A model generated the notes under the pieces. The model saw only the letters and a program-made list of their open reading frames with translations, was not told the origin of the DNA and did no database searches. The translations under genes were made by a program, and so were the position numbers. Below, in pieces: positions 1-10,700 of a DNA stretch of 64,000 nt (positions are counted from its first letter, which is position 1; every line of letters begins with the position of its first letter). This DNA comes from Thuidium tamariscinum (lineage: Eukaryota > Streptophyta > Bryopsida > Hypnales > Thuidiaceae), in contig OX344755.2 in the NCBI GenBank assembly GCA_947034885.2, positions 28,217,052 through 28,281,051 of the forward strand, read 5' to 3'.

Positions 1-24
1 ATTTGTCTTGCAACTGAGAAGTTT

Positions 25-30
25 ACGCGT
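25..30. repeat. Palindrome ACGCGT specific to class A
   Basis: Six-base perfect palindrome containing two CpG. It is intact in types P, Q and G. It is changed to GCGCGT in most class B monomers and in V and U. The window shows it many times, once per A monomer; the first copy is given. Confidence 0.85.
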
Positions 31-31
31 C

Positions 32-41
32 TTGATATCAA
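32..41. repeat. 10-bp palindrome TTGATATCAA
   Basis: Perfect dyad present in nearly every monomer; the first copy is given. It is altered to ttgatgtcaa in the V lineage (for example 1171, 2146, 3511, 3706) and to tcgatatcaa in another lineage (for example 2926, 4875, 6044, 14230). A dyad of this size could be a binding site for a dimeric protein or could help form cruciforms; the sequence alone does not decide. Confidence 0.85.
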
Positions 42-76
42 CTAAACAACGAGGAGATTTCCCCGGCCAAGGGACC

Positions 77-106
77 AACTCCGTAGGCTCTTGAATGGTG
101 TGCATT
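77..106 (+). other. Near-invariant 30-bp core of the monomer
   Basis: From aactccgtaggc to tggtgtgcat the monomer hardly changes across 326 copies. The exceptions I saw are gaatgctg at 53913, 55862 and 62686, gattggtg at 61516, gtcactcc at 20931, and gagaccgac just upstream in three right-array monomers. The core lies directly beside the most class-variable block (49-76), so the contrast is sharp. It could be the site of a sequence-specific satellite-binding protein, or simply the part most often homogenised. No known box is recognised in it. Confidence 0.5.
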
Positions 107-153
107 TTTGAATTTTAATCGCATTGAATTTCACAGCATATTTTTTGTAGTAA

Positions 154-163
154 TTCTATAGAA
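154..163. repeat. 10-bp palindrome TTCTATAGAA
   Basis: Perfect dyad in essentially all left-array monomers; the first copy is given. In the right array many monomers carry TTCTGTAGAA, which breaks the central symmetry, and a few carry TTCTATTGAA (for example 53523, 55472, 57811, 60152, 61711). It sits in the otherwise well conserved 125-185 part of the monomer. Confidence 0.85.
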
Positions 164-182
164 CTGGATTAGATATTACAAT

Positions 183-190
183 GTGATCAC
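183..190. repeat. 8-bp palindrome GTGATCAC next to the monomer end
   Basis: Perfect dyad in most monomers; the first copy is given. Its last two bases belong to the variable triplet 189-191. The forms ending gatcgtttt, gatcaag, gatctattt, gatctcttt and gatcttttt therefore all destroy it. In the right array it is intact in every complete monomer I read. Confidence 0.85.
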
Positions 191-195
191 GTTGA

Positions 196-390
196 ATTTG
201 TCTTGCAACTAAGAAGTTTGCGCGTCTTGATATCAACTAAACACCTCGGAGATTTCCTCGGCCACGAGAGTAACTCCGTAGGCTCTTGAATGGTGTGCAT
301 TTTTGAATTTTAATCGCATTGAATTTCACAGCATATTTTTTGTAGTAATTCTATAGAACTGGATTAGATATTACAATGTGATCACGTTGA
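196..390 (+). repeat. Reference class B monomer (type R)
   Basis: Second monomer of the window. It differs from class A at eight sites of the 49-76 block: c49, t51, c52, t63, c70, a72, g75 and t76. It usually has gtttgcgcg in place of gtttacgcg as well. Type R has caactaag, type S has caactgag, and type T has aatggc in place of aatcgc. The class B block holds two direct copies of CCTCGG six bases apart, and CTCG-GCCA-CGAG as a short inverted repeat. It carries 8 CpG. Confidence 0.95.
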
Positions 391-2340
391 ATTTGTCTTG
401 CAACTGAGAAGTTTACGCGTCTTGATATCAACTAAACAACGAGGAGATTTCCCCGGCCAAGGGACCAACTCCGTAGGCTCTTGAATGGTGTGCATTTTTC
501 AATTTTAATGGCATTGAATTTCACAGCATATTTTTTGTAGTAATTCTATAGAACTGGATTAGATATTACAATGTGATCACGTTGAATTTGTCTTGCAACT
601 AAGAAGTTTGCGCGTCTTGATATCAACTAAACACCTCGGAGATTTCCTCGGCCACGAGAGTAACTCCGTAGGCTCTTGAATGGTGTGCATTTTTGAATTT
701 TAATCGCATTGAATTTCACAGCATATTTTTTGTAGTAATTCTATAGAACTGGATTAGATATTACAATGTGATCACGTTGAATTTGTCTTGCAACTGAGAA
801 GTTTACGCGTCTTGATATCAACTAAACAACGAGGAGATTTCCCCGGCCAAGGGACCAACTCCGTAGGCTCTTGAATGGTGTGCATTTTTCAATTTTAATG
901 GCATTGAATTTCACAGCATATTTTTTGTAGTAATTCTATAGAACTGGATTAGATATTACAATGTGATCACGTTGAATTTGTCTTGCAACTGAGAAGTTTG
1001 CGCGTCTTGATATCAACTAAACACCTCGGAGATTTCCTCGGCCACGAGAGTAACTCCGTAGGCTCTTGAATGGTGTGCATTTTTGAATTTTAATCGCATT
1101 GAATTTCACAGCATATTTTTTGTAGTAATTCTATAGAACTGGATTAGATATTACAATGTGATCACGTTGAATTTGTCTTGCAACTAAGAAGTTTGCGCGT
1201 CTTGATGTCAACTAAACAACGAGGAGATTTCCCCGGCCAAGGGACCAACTCCGTAGGCTCTTGAATGGTGTGCATTTTTCAATTTTAATGGCATTGAATT
1301 TCACAGCATATTTTTTGTAGTAATTCTATAGAACTGGATTAGATATTACAATGTGATCACGTTGAATTTGTCTTGCAACTGAGAAGTTTACGCGTCTTGA
1401 TATCAACTAAACAACGAGGAGATTTCCCCGGCCAAGGGACCAACTCCGTAGGCTCTTGAATGGTGTGCATTTTTCAATTTTAATGGCATTGAATTTCACA
1501 GCATATTTTTTGTAGTAATTCTATAGAACTGGATTAGATATTACAATGTGATCACGTTGAATTTGTCTTGCAACTAAGAAGTTTGCGCGTCTTGATATCA
1601 ACTAAACACCTCGGAGATTTCCTCGGCCACGAGAGTAACTCCGTAGGCTCTTGAATGGTGTGCATTTTTGAATTTTAATGGCATTGAATTTCACAGCATA
1701 TTTTTTGTAGTAATTCTATAGAACTGGATTAGATATTACAATGTGATCACGTTGAATTTGTCTTGCAACTGAGAAGTTTACGCGTCTTGATATCAACTAA
1801 ACAACGAGGAGATTTCCCCGGCCACGGGACCAACTCCGTAGGCTCTTGAATGGTGTGCATTTTTCAATTTTAATGGCATTGAATTTCACAGCATATTTTT
1901 TGTAGTAATTCTATAGAACTGGATTAGATATTACAATGTGATCACGTTGAATTTGTCTTGCAACTGAGAAGTTTGCGCGTCTTGATATCAACTAAACACC
2001 TCGGAGATTTCCTCGGCCACGAGAGTAACTCCGTAGGCTCTTGAATGGTGTGCATTTTTGAATTTTAATCGCATTGAATTTCACAGCATATTTTTTGTAG
2101 TAATTCTATAGAACTGGATTAGATATTACAATGTGATCACGTTGAATTTGTCTTGCAACTAAGAAGTTTGCGCGTCTTGATGTCAACTAAACAACGAGGA
2201 GATTTCCCCGGCCAAGGGACCAACTCCGTAGGCTCTTGAATGGTGTGCATTTTTCAATTTTAATGGCATTGAATTTCACAGCATATTTTTTGTAGTAATT
2301 CTATAGAACTGGATTAGATATTACAATGTGATCGTTTTGA

Positions 2341-3120
2341 ATTTGTCTTGCAACTGAGAAGTTTGCGCGTCTTGATATCAACTAAACACCTCGGAGATTT
2401 CCTCGGCCACGAGAGTAACTCCGTAGGCTCTTGAATGGTGTGCATTTTTGAATTTTAATGGCATTGAATTTCACAGCATATTTTTTGTAGTAATTCTATA
2501 GAACAGGATTAGATATTACAATGTGATCACGTTGAATTTGTCTTGCAACTGAGAAGTTTGCGCGTCTTGATATCAACTAAACACCTCGGAGATTTCCTCG
2601 GCCACGAGAGTAACTCCGTAGGCTCTTGAATGGTGTGCATTTTTGAATTTTAATGGCATTGAATTTCACAGCATATTTTTTGTAGTAATTCTATAGAACT
2701 GGATTAGATATTACAATGTGATCACGTTGAATTTGTATTGCAACTGAGAAGTTTACGCGTCTTGATATCAACTAAACAACGAGGAGATTTCCCCGGCCAA
2801 GAGACCAACTCCGTAGGCTCTTGAATGGTGTGCATTTTTGAATTTTAATGGCATTGAATTTCACAGCATATTTTTTGTAGTAATTCTATAGAACTGGATT
2901 AGATATTACAATGTGATCACGTTGAATTTGTCTTGCAACTAAGAAGTTTGCGCGTCTCGATATCAACTAAACAACGAGGAGATTTCCCCGGCCAAGAGAC
3001 CAACTCCGTAGGCTCTTGAATGGTGTGCATTTTTGAATTTTAATGGCATTGAATTTCACAGCATATTTTTTGTAGTAATTCTATAGAACAGGATTAGATA
3101 TTACAATGTGATCACGTTGA
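2341..3120 (+). repeat. Four-monomer duplicated block, copy 1
   Basis: The order T (gaacagg), T (gaactgg), atttgtattg-A, ctcgatatca-A is found again at 7017-7796, each block following a V' monomer that ends gatcgtttt. The offset is 4676 bp, that is 24 monomers less four deleted bases. One difference I saw is gaacagg near 3090 against gaactgg in the other copy. Confidence 0.8.
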
Positions 3121-4290
3121 ATTTGTCTTGCAACTGAGAAGTTTACGCGTCTTGATATCAACTAAACAACGAGGAGATTTCCCCGGCCAAGGGACCAACT
3201 CCGTAGGCTCTTGAATGGTGTGCATTTTTGAATTTTAATCGCATTGAATTTCACAGCATATTTTTTGTAGTAATTCTATAGAACAGGATTAGATATTACA
3301 ATGTGATCACGTTGAATTTGTCTTGCAACTGAGAAGTTTACGCGTCTTGATATCAACTAAACAACGAGGAGATTTCCCCGGCCAAGAGACCAACTCCGTA
3401 GGCTCTTGAATGGTGTGCATTTTTGAATTTTAATGGCATTGAATTTCACAGCATATTTTTTGTAGTAATTCTATAGAACAGGATTAGATATTACAATGTG
3501 ATCACGTTGAATTTGTCTTGCAACTAAGAAGTTTGCGCGTCTTGATGTCAACTAAACAACGAGGAGATTTCCCCGGCCAAGGGACCAACTCCGTAGGCTC
3601 TTGAATGGTGTGCATTTTTGAATTTTAATCGCATTGAATTTCACAGCATATTTTTTGTAGTAATTCTATAGAACTGGATTAGATATTACAATGTGATCAC
3701 GTTGAATTTGTCTTGCAACTAAGAAGTTTGCGCGTCTTGATGTCAACTAAACAACGAGGAGATTTCCCCGGCCAAGGGACCAACTCCGTAGGCTCTTGAA
3801 TGGTGTGCATTTTTGAATTTTAATCGCATTGAATTTCACAGCATATTTTTTGTAGTAATTCTATAGAACAGGATTAGATATTACAATGTGATCACGTTGA
3901 ATTTGTCTTGCAACTGAGAAGTTTACGCGTCTTGATATCAACTAAACAACGAGGAGATTTCCCCGGCCAAGAGACCAACTCCGTAGGCTCTTGAATGGTG
4001 TGCATTTTTGAATTTTAATGGCATTGAATTTCACAGCATATTTTTTGTAGTAATTCTATAGAACAGGATTAGATATTACAATGTGATCACGTTGAATTTG
4101 TCTTGCAACTAAGAAGTTTGCGCGTCTTGATGTCAACTAAACAACGAGGAGATTTCCCCGGCCAAGGGACCAACTCCGTAGGCTCTTGAATGGTGTGCAT
4201 TTTTGAATTTTAATCGCATTGAATTTCACAGCATATTTTTTGTAGTAATTCTATAGAACTGGATTAGATATTACAATGTGATCACGTTGA

Positions 4291-5263
4291 ATTTGTCTTG
4301 CAACTAAGAAGTTTGCGCGTCTTGATGTCAACTAAACAACGAGGAGATTTCCTCGGCCACGAGAGTAACTCCGTAGGCTCTTGAATGGTGTGCATTTTTG
4401 AATTTTAATGGCATTGAATTTCACAGCATATTTTTTGTAGTAATTCTATAGAACTGGATTAGATATTACAATGTGATCACGTTGAATTTGTCTTGCAACT
4501 GAGAAGTTTACGCGTCTTGATATCAACTAAACAACGAGGAGATTTCCCCGGCCAAGAGACCAACTCCGTAGGCTCTTGAATGGTGTGCATTTTTGAATTT
4601 TAATCGCATTGAATTTCACAGCATATTTTTTGTAGTAATTCTATAGAACTGGATTAGATATTACAATGTGATCACGTTGAATTTGTCTTGCAACTAAGAA
4701 GTTTGCGCGTCTTGATGTCAACTAAACAACGAGGAGATTTCCCCGGCCAAGAGACCAACTCCGTAGGCTCTTGAATGGTGTGCATTTTTGAATTTAATCG
4801 CATTGATTTTTACAGCATATTTTTTGTAGTAATTCTATAGAACTGGATTAGATATTACAATGTGATCACGTTGAATTTGTCTTGCAACTGAGAAGTTTGC
4901 GCGTCTCGATATCAACTAAACAACGAGGAGATTTCCCCGGCCAAGAGACCAACTCCGTAGGCTCTTGAATGGTGTGCATTTTTCAATTTTAATGGCATTG
5001 AATTTCACAGCATATTTTTTGTAGTAATTCTATAGAACTGGATTAGATATTACAATGTGATCACGTTGAATTTGTCTTGCAACTAAGAAGTTTGCGCGTC
5101 TTGATGTCAACTAAACAACGAGGAGATTTCCCCGGCCAAGGGACCAACTCCGTAGGCTCTTGAATGGTGTGCATTTATGAATTTAATCGCATTGATTTTT
5201 ACAGCATATTTTTTGTAGTAATTCTATAGAACTGGATTAGATATTACAATGTGATCACGTTGA
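4291..5263 (+). repeat. Five-monomer duplicated block, copy 1
   Basis: The block holds a recombinant monomer (class A left half with class B right half), a P2, a 194-bp monomer with cattgattttta, a ctcgatatca monomer, and a V-like 194-bp monomer with gcatttatgaattt. The same order recurs at 5654-6626. The offset of 1363 bp is seven monomers less two bases. A few bases differ, for example gatgtca against ctcgatatca in the third monomer. Confidence 0.85.
4340..4355. repeat. Perfect 16-bp hairpin in recombinant monomers
   Basis: CGAGGA-GATT-TCCTCG, six paired bases with a four-base loop. It forms only when the class A left half (cgagga) meets the class B right half (tcctcg). In class A there is one mismatch (tccccg) and in class B the left arm is changed. 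Other copies are in monomers 5654, 7992, 8382 and 50497, and in the right array at 53182, 57275, 57470, 59616, 59811, 60981 and 61176. Confidence 0.85.
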
Positions 5264-5653
5264 ATTTGTCTTGCAACTGAGAAGTTTACGCGTCTTGATA
5301 TCAACTAAACAACGAGGAGATTTCCCCGGCCAAGAGACCAACTCCGTAGGCTCTTGAATGGTGTGCATTTTTGAATTTTAATGGCATTGAATTTCACAGC
5401 ATATTTTTTGTAGTAATTCTATAGAACTGGATTAGATATTACAATGTGATCACGTTGAATTTGTCTTGCAACTAAGAAGTTTGCGCGTCTTGATGTCAAC
5501 TAAACAACGAGGAGATTTCCCCGGCCAAGGGACCAACTCCGTAGGCTCTTGAATGGTGTGCATTTTTGAATTTTAATCGCATTGAATTTCACAGCATATT
5601 TTTTGTAGTAATTCTATAGAACTGGATTAGATATTACAATGTGATCACGTTGA

Positions 5654-6626
5654 ATTTGTCTTGCAACTAAGAAGTTTGCGCGTCTTGATGTCAACTAAAC
5701 AACGAGGAGATTTCCTCGGCCACGAGAGTAACTCCGTAGGCTCTTGAATGGTGTGCATTTTTGAATTTTAATGGCATTGAATTTCACAGCATATTTTTTG
5801 TAGTAATTCTATAGAACAGGATTAGATATTACAATGTGATCACGTTGAATTTGTCTTGCAACTGAGAAGTTTACGCGTCTTGATATCAACTAAACAACGA
5901 GGAGATTTCCCCGGCCAAGAGACCAACTCCGTAGGCTCTTGAATGGTGTGCATTTTTGAATTTTAATCGCATTGAATTTCACAGCATATTTTTTGTAGTA
6001 ATTCTATAGAACTGGATTAGATATTACAATGTGATCACGTTGAATTTGTCTTGCAACTAAGAAGTTTGCGCGTCTCGATATCAACTAAACAACGAGGAGA
6101 TTTCCCCGGCCAAGAGACCAACTCCGTAGGCTCTTGAATGGTGTGCATTTTTGAATTTAATCGCATTGATTTTTACAGCATATTTTTTGTAGTAATTCTA
6201 TAGAACTGGATTAGATATTACAATGTGATCACGTTGAATTTGTCTTGCAACTGAGAAGTTTGCGCGTCTCGATATCAACTAAACAACGAGGAGATTTCCC
6301 CGGCCAAGGGACCAACTCCGTAGGCTCTTGAATGGTGTGCATTTTTCAATTTTAATGGCATTGAATTTCACAGCATATTTTTTGTAGTAATTCTATAGAA
6401 CTGGATTAGATATTACAATGTGATCACGTTGAATTTGTCTTGCAACTAAGAAGTTTGCGCGTCTTGATGTCAACTAAACAACGAGGAGATTTCCCCGGCC
6501 AAGGGACCAACTCCGTAGGCTCTTGAATGGTGTGCATTTATGAATTTAATCGCATTGATTTTTACAGCATATTTTTTGTAGTAATTCTATAGAACTGGAT
6601 TAGATATTACAATGTGATCACGTTGA
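5654..6626 (+). repeat. Five-monomer duplicated block, copy 2
   Basis: Counterpart of 4291-5263, including the rare gcatttatgaattt change (near 5176 and 6539) and both one-base deletions. Shared rare changes over five consecutive monomers are best explained by duplication of a seven-monomer segment. Confidence 0.85.
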
Positions 6627-7016
6627 ATTTGTCTTGCAACTGAGAAGTTTACGCGTCTTGATATCAACTAAACAACGAGGAGATTTCCCCGGCCAAGAGA
6701 CCAACTCCGTAGGCTCTTGAATGGTGTGCATTTTTGAATTTTAATGGCATTGAATTTCACAGCATATTTTTTGTAGTAATTCTATAGAACTGGATTAGAT
6801 ATTACAATGTGATCACGTTGAATTTGTCTTGCAACTAAGAAGTTTGCGCGTCTTGATGTCAACTAAACAACGAGGAGATTTCCCCGGCCAAGGGACCAAC
6901 TCCGTAGGCTCTTGAATGGTGTGCATTTTTCAATTTTAATGGCATTGAATTTCACAGCATATTTTTTGTAGTAATTCTATAGAACTGGATTAGATATTAC
7001 AATGTGATCGTTTTGA

Positions 7017-7796
7017 ATTTGTCTTGCAACTGAGAAGTTTGCGCGTCTTGATATCAACTAAACACCTCGGAGATTTCCTCGGCCACGAGAGTAACTCCGT
7101 AGGCTCTTGAATGGTGTGCATTTTTGAATTTTAATGGCATTGAATTTCACAGCATATTTTTTGTAGTAATTCTATAGAACAGGATTAGATATTACAATGT
7201 GATCACGTTGAATTTGTCTTGCAACTGAGAAGTTTGCGCGTCTTGATATCAACTAAACACCTCGGAGATTTCCTCGGCCACGAGAGTAACTCCGTAGGCT
7301 CTTGAATGGTGTGCATTTTTGAATTTTAATGGCATTGAATTTCACAGCATATTTTTTGTAGTAATTCTATAGAACTGGATTAGATATTACAATGTGATCA
7401 CGTTGAATTTGTATTGCAACTGAGAAGTTTACGCGTCTTGATATCAACTAAACAACGAGGAGATTTCCCCGGCCAAGAGACCAACTCCGTAGGCTCTTGA
7501 ATGGTGTGCATTTTTGAATTTTAATGGCATTGAATTTCACAGCATATTTTTTGTAGTAATTCTATAGAACTGGATTAGATATTACAATGTGATCACGTTG
7601 AATTTGTCTTGCAACTAAGAAGTTTGCGCGTCTCGATATCAACTAAACAACGAGGAGATTTCCCCGGCCAAGAGACCAACTCCGTAGGCTCTTGAATGGT
7701 GTGCATTTTTGAATTTTAATGGCATTGAATTTCACAGCATATTTTTTGTAGTAATTCTATAGAACTGGATTAGATATTACAATGTGATCACGTTGA
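7017..7796 (+). repeat. Four-monomer duplicated block, copy 2
   Basis: Counterpart of 2341-3120. The rare atttgtattg monomer at 7407 matches the one at 2731; these are the only two left-array monomers with that base that I found. The similarity fades in the following monomers, so this is either a short conversion tract or a decayed longer duplication. Confidence 0.8.
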
Positions 7797-10700
7797 ATTT
7801 GTCTTGCAACTGAGAAGTTTACGCGTCTTGATATCAACTAAACAACGAGGAGATTTCCCCGGCCAAGAGACCAACTCCGTAGGCTCTTGAATGGTGTGCA
7901 TTTTTGAATTTTAATCGCATTGAATTTCACAGCATATTTTTTGTAGTAATTCTATAGAACTGGATTAGATATTACAATGTGATCACGTTGAATTTGTCTT
8001 GCAACTAAGAAGTTTGCGCTTCTTGATGTCAACTAAACAACGAGGAGATTTCCTCGGCCACGAGAGTAACTCCGTAGGCTCTTGAATGGTGTGCATTTTT
8101 GAATTTTAATCGCATTGAATTTCACAGCATATTTTTTGTAGTAATTCTATAGAACTGGATTAGATATTACAATGTGATCACGTTGAATTTGTCTTGCAAC
8201 TAAGAAGTTTGCGCGTCTTGATATCAACTAAACACCTCGGAGATTTCCTCGGCCACGAGAGTAACTCCGTAGGCTCTTGAATGGTGTGCATTTTTGAATT
8301 TTAATCGCATTGAATTTCACAGCATATTTTTTGTAGTAATTCTATAGAACTGGATTAGATATTACAATGTGATCACGTTGAATTTGTCTTGCAACTAAGA
8401 AGTTTGCGCGTCTTGATGTCAACTAAACAACGAGGAGATTTCCTCGGCCACGAGAGTAACTCCGTAGGCTCTTGAATGGTGTGCATTTTTCAATTTTAAT
8501 GGCATTGAATTTCACAGCATATTTTTTGTAGTAATTCTATAGAACTGGATTAGATATTACAATGTGATCACGTTGAATTTGTCTTGCAACTGAGAAGTTT
8601 ACGCGTCTTGATATCAACTAAACAGCGAGGAGATTTCCCCGGCCAAGAGACCAACTCCGTAGGCTCTTGAATGGTGTGCATTTTTGAATTTTAATGGCAT
8701 TGAATTTCACAGCATATTTTTTGTAGTAATTCTATAGAACTGGATTAGATATTACAATGTGATCACGTTGAATTTGTCTTGCAACTGAGAAGTTTGCGCG
8801 TCTTGATATCAACTAAACAACGAGGAGATTTCCCCGGCCAAGGGACCAACTCCGTAGGCTCTTGAATGGTGTGCATTTTTGAATTTTAATGGCATTGAAT
8901 TTCACAGCATATTTTTTGTAGTAATTCTATAGAACTGGATTAGATATTACAATGTGATCACGTTGAATTTGTCTTGCAACTAAGAAGTTTGCGCGTCTTG
9001 ATATCAACTAAACACCTCGGAGATTTCCTCGGCCACGAGAGTAACTCCGTAGGCTCTTGAATGGTGTGCATTTTTGAATTTTAATCGCATTGAATTTCAC
9101 AGCATATTTTTTGTAGTAATTCTATAGAACTGGATTAGATATTACAATGTGATCACGTTGAATTTGTCTTGCAACTGAGAAGTTTACGCGTCTTGATATC
9201 AACTAAACAACGAGGAGATTTCCCCGGCCAAGAGACCAACTCCGTAGGCTCTTGAATGGTGTGCATTTTTGAATTTTAATGGCATTGAATTTCACAGCAT
9301 ATTTTTTGTAGTAATTCTATAGAACTGGATTAGATATTACAATGTGATCACGTTGAATTTGTCTTGCAACTGAGAAGTTTGCGCGTCTTGATATCAACTA
9401 AACAACGAGGAGATTTCCCCGGCCAAGGGACCAACTCCGTAGGCTCTTGAATGGTGTGCATTTTTGAATTTTAATGGCATTGAATTTCACAGCATATTTT
9501 TTGTAGTAATTCTATAGAACTGGATTAGATATTACAATGTGATCACGTTGAATTTGTCTTGCAACTAAGAAGTTTGCGCGTCTTGATATCAACTAAACAC
9601 CTCGGAGATTTCCTCGGCCACGAGAGTAACTCCGTAGGCTCTTGAATGGTGTGCATTTTTGAATTTTAATCGCATTGAATTTCACAGCATATTTTTTGTA
9701 GTAATTCTATAGAACTGGATTAGATATTACAATGTGATCACGTTGAATTTGTCTTGCAACTGAGAAGTTTACGCGTCTTGATATCAACTAAACAACGAGG
9801 AGATTTCCCCGGCCAAGGGACCAACTCCGTAGGCTCTTGAATGGTGTGCATTTTTCAATTTTAATGGCATTGAATTTCACAGCATATTTTTTGTAGTAAT
9901 TCTATAGAACTGGATTAGATATTACAATGTGATCACGTTGAATTTGTCTTGCAACTAAGAAGTTTGCGCGTCTTGATATCAACTAAACACCTCGGAGATT
10001 TCCTCGGCCACGAGAGTAACTCCGTAGGCTCTTGAATGGTGTGCATTTTTGAATTTTAATCGCATTGAATTTCACAGCATATTTTTTGTAGTAATTCTAT
10101 AGAACTGGATTAGATATTACAATGTGATCACGTTGAATTTGTCTTGCAACTGAGAAGTTTACGCGTCTTGATATCAACTAAACAACGAGGAGATTTCCCC
10201 GGCCAAGAGACCAACTCCGTAGGCTCTTGAATGGTGTGCATTTTTGAATTTTAATGGCATTGAATTTCACAGCATATTTTTTGTAGTAATTCTATAGAAC
10301 TGGATTAGATATTACAATGTGATCACGTTGAATTTGTCTTGCAACTGAGAAGTTTACGCGTCTTGATATCAACTAAACAACGAGGAGATTTCCCCGGCCA
10401 AGGGACCAACTCCGTAGGCTCTTGAATGGTGTGCATTTTTGAATTTTAATGGCATTGAATTTCACAGCATATTTTTTGTAGTAATTCTATAGAACTGGAT
10501 TAGATATTACAATGTGATCACGTTGAATTTGTCTTGCAACTAAGAAGTTTGCGCGTCTTGATATCAACTAAACACCTCGGAGATTTCCTCGGCCACGAGA
10601 GTAACTCCGTAGGCTCTTGAATGGTGTGCATTTTTGAATTTTAATCGCATTGAATTTCACAGCATATTTTTTGTAGTAATTCTATAGAACTGGATTAGAT

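Larger units (their letters stand above)
1..195 (+). repeat. Reference class A monomer (type P)
   Basis: First monomer of the window, used here for numbering. It has gag at 16-18, an ACGCGT hexamer at 25-30, the class A block at 49-76 (a49, g51, a52, c63, a70, g72, c75, c76), tttttgaattttaatcgc at about 105-122, gaactgg at 161-167 and gatcacgttga at the end. By hand count it has 39 G and 34 C (37% GC) and 7 CpG, against about 6.8 expected by chance. Class A monomers with tttttcaat and aatggc are called Q here, and those with tttttgaat and aatggc are called G. Confidence 0.95.
1..2340 (+). repeat. Subarray of 12 monomers, loosely alternating A and B
   Basis: Order of types: P R Q R Q S V Q (R with aatggc) Q S V'. 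Classes A and B alternate for the first six monomers, which suggests an underlying dimer. The tenth monomer (1756) reads ggccacgggacc, an A/B mixture at the right edge of the class block. Monomer 12 ends gatcgttttga, as many unit ends do further right. Confidence 0.85.
2341..7016 (+). repeat. A-rich subarray of 24 monomers with a marked 194-bp lineage
   Basis: It begins with two T monomers and one with atttgtattg (2731), a base otherwise typical of the right array. Many V monomers (gatgtca) and P2-like monomers (aagagacc) follow. Four monomers (4681, 5070, 6044, 6433) are 194 bp long and share gaatttaatcgc together with cattgattttta. That linked pair of changes marks one lineage. The segment is bounded on the right by a near-copy of its own first four monomers. 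Confidence 0.85.

Noticed and set aside
50..70. CENP-B box
   Set aside because: Neither strand of the monomer has the required TTCG....A..CGGG spacing. The tttttcgtag variant in the right array supplies TTCG but not the CGGG part.
105..146. T-tracts phased for DNA bending
   Set aside because: Tract centres at about 107, 114, 130 and 143 do not keep a steady 10-11 bp phase, so curvature cannot be claimed from reading alone.
137..150. TATA-like promoter in catattttttgtag
   Set aside because: A T-rich run repeated in every monomer with no associated gene. Satellite transcription is possible but nothing here shows a promoter.
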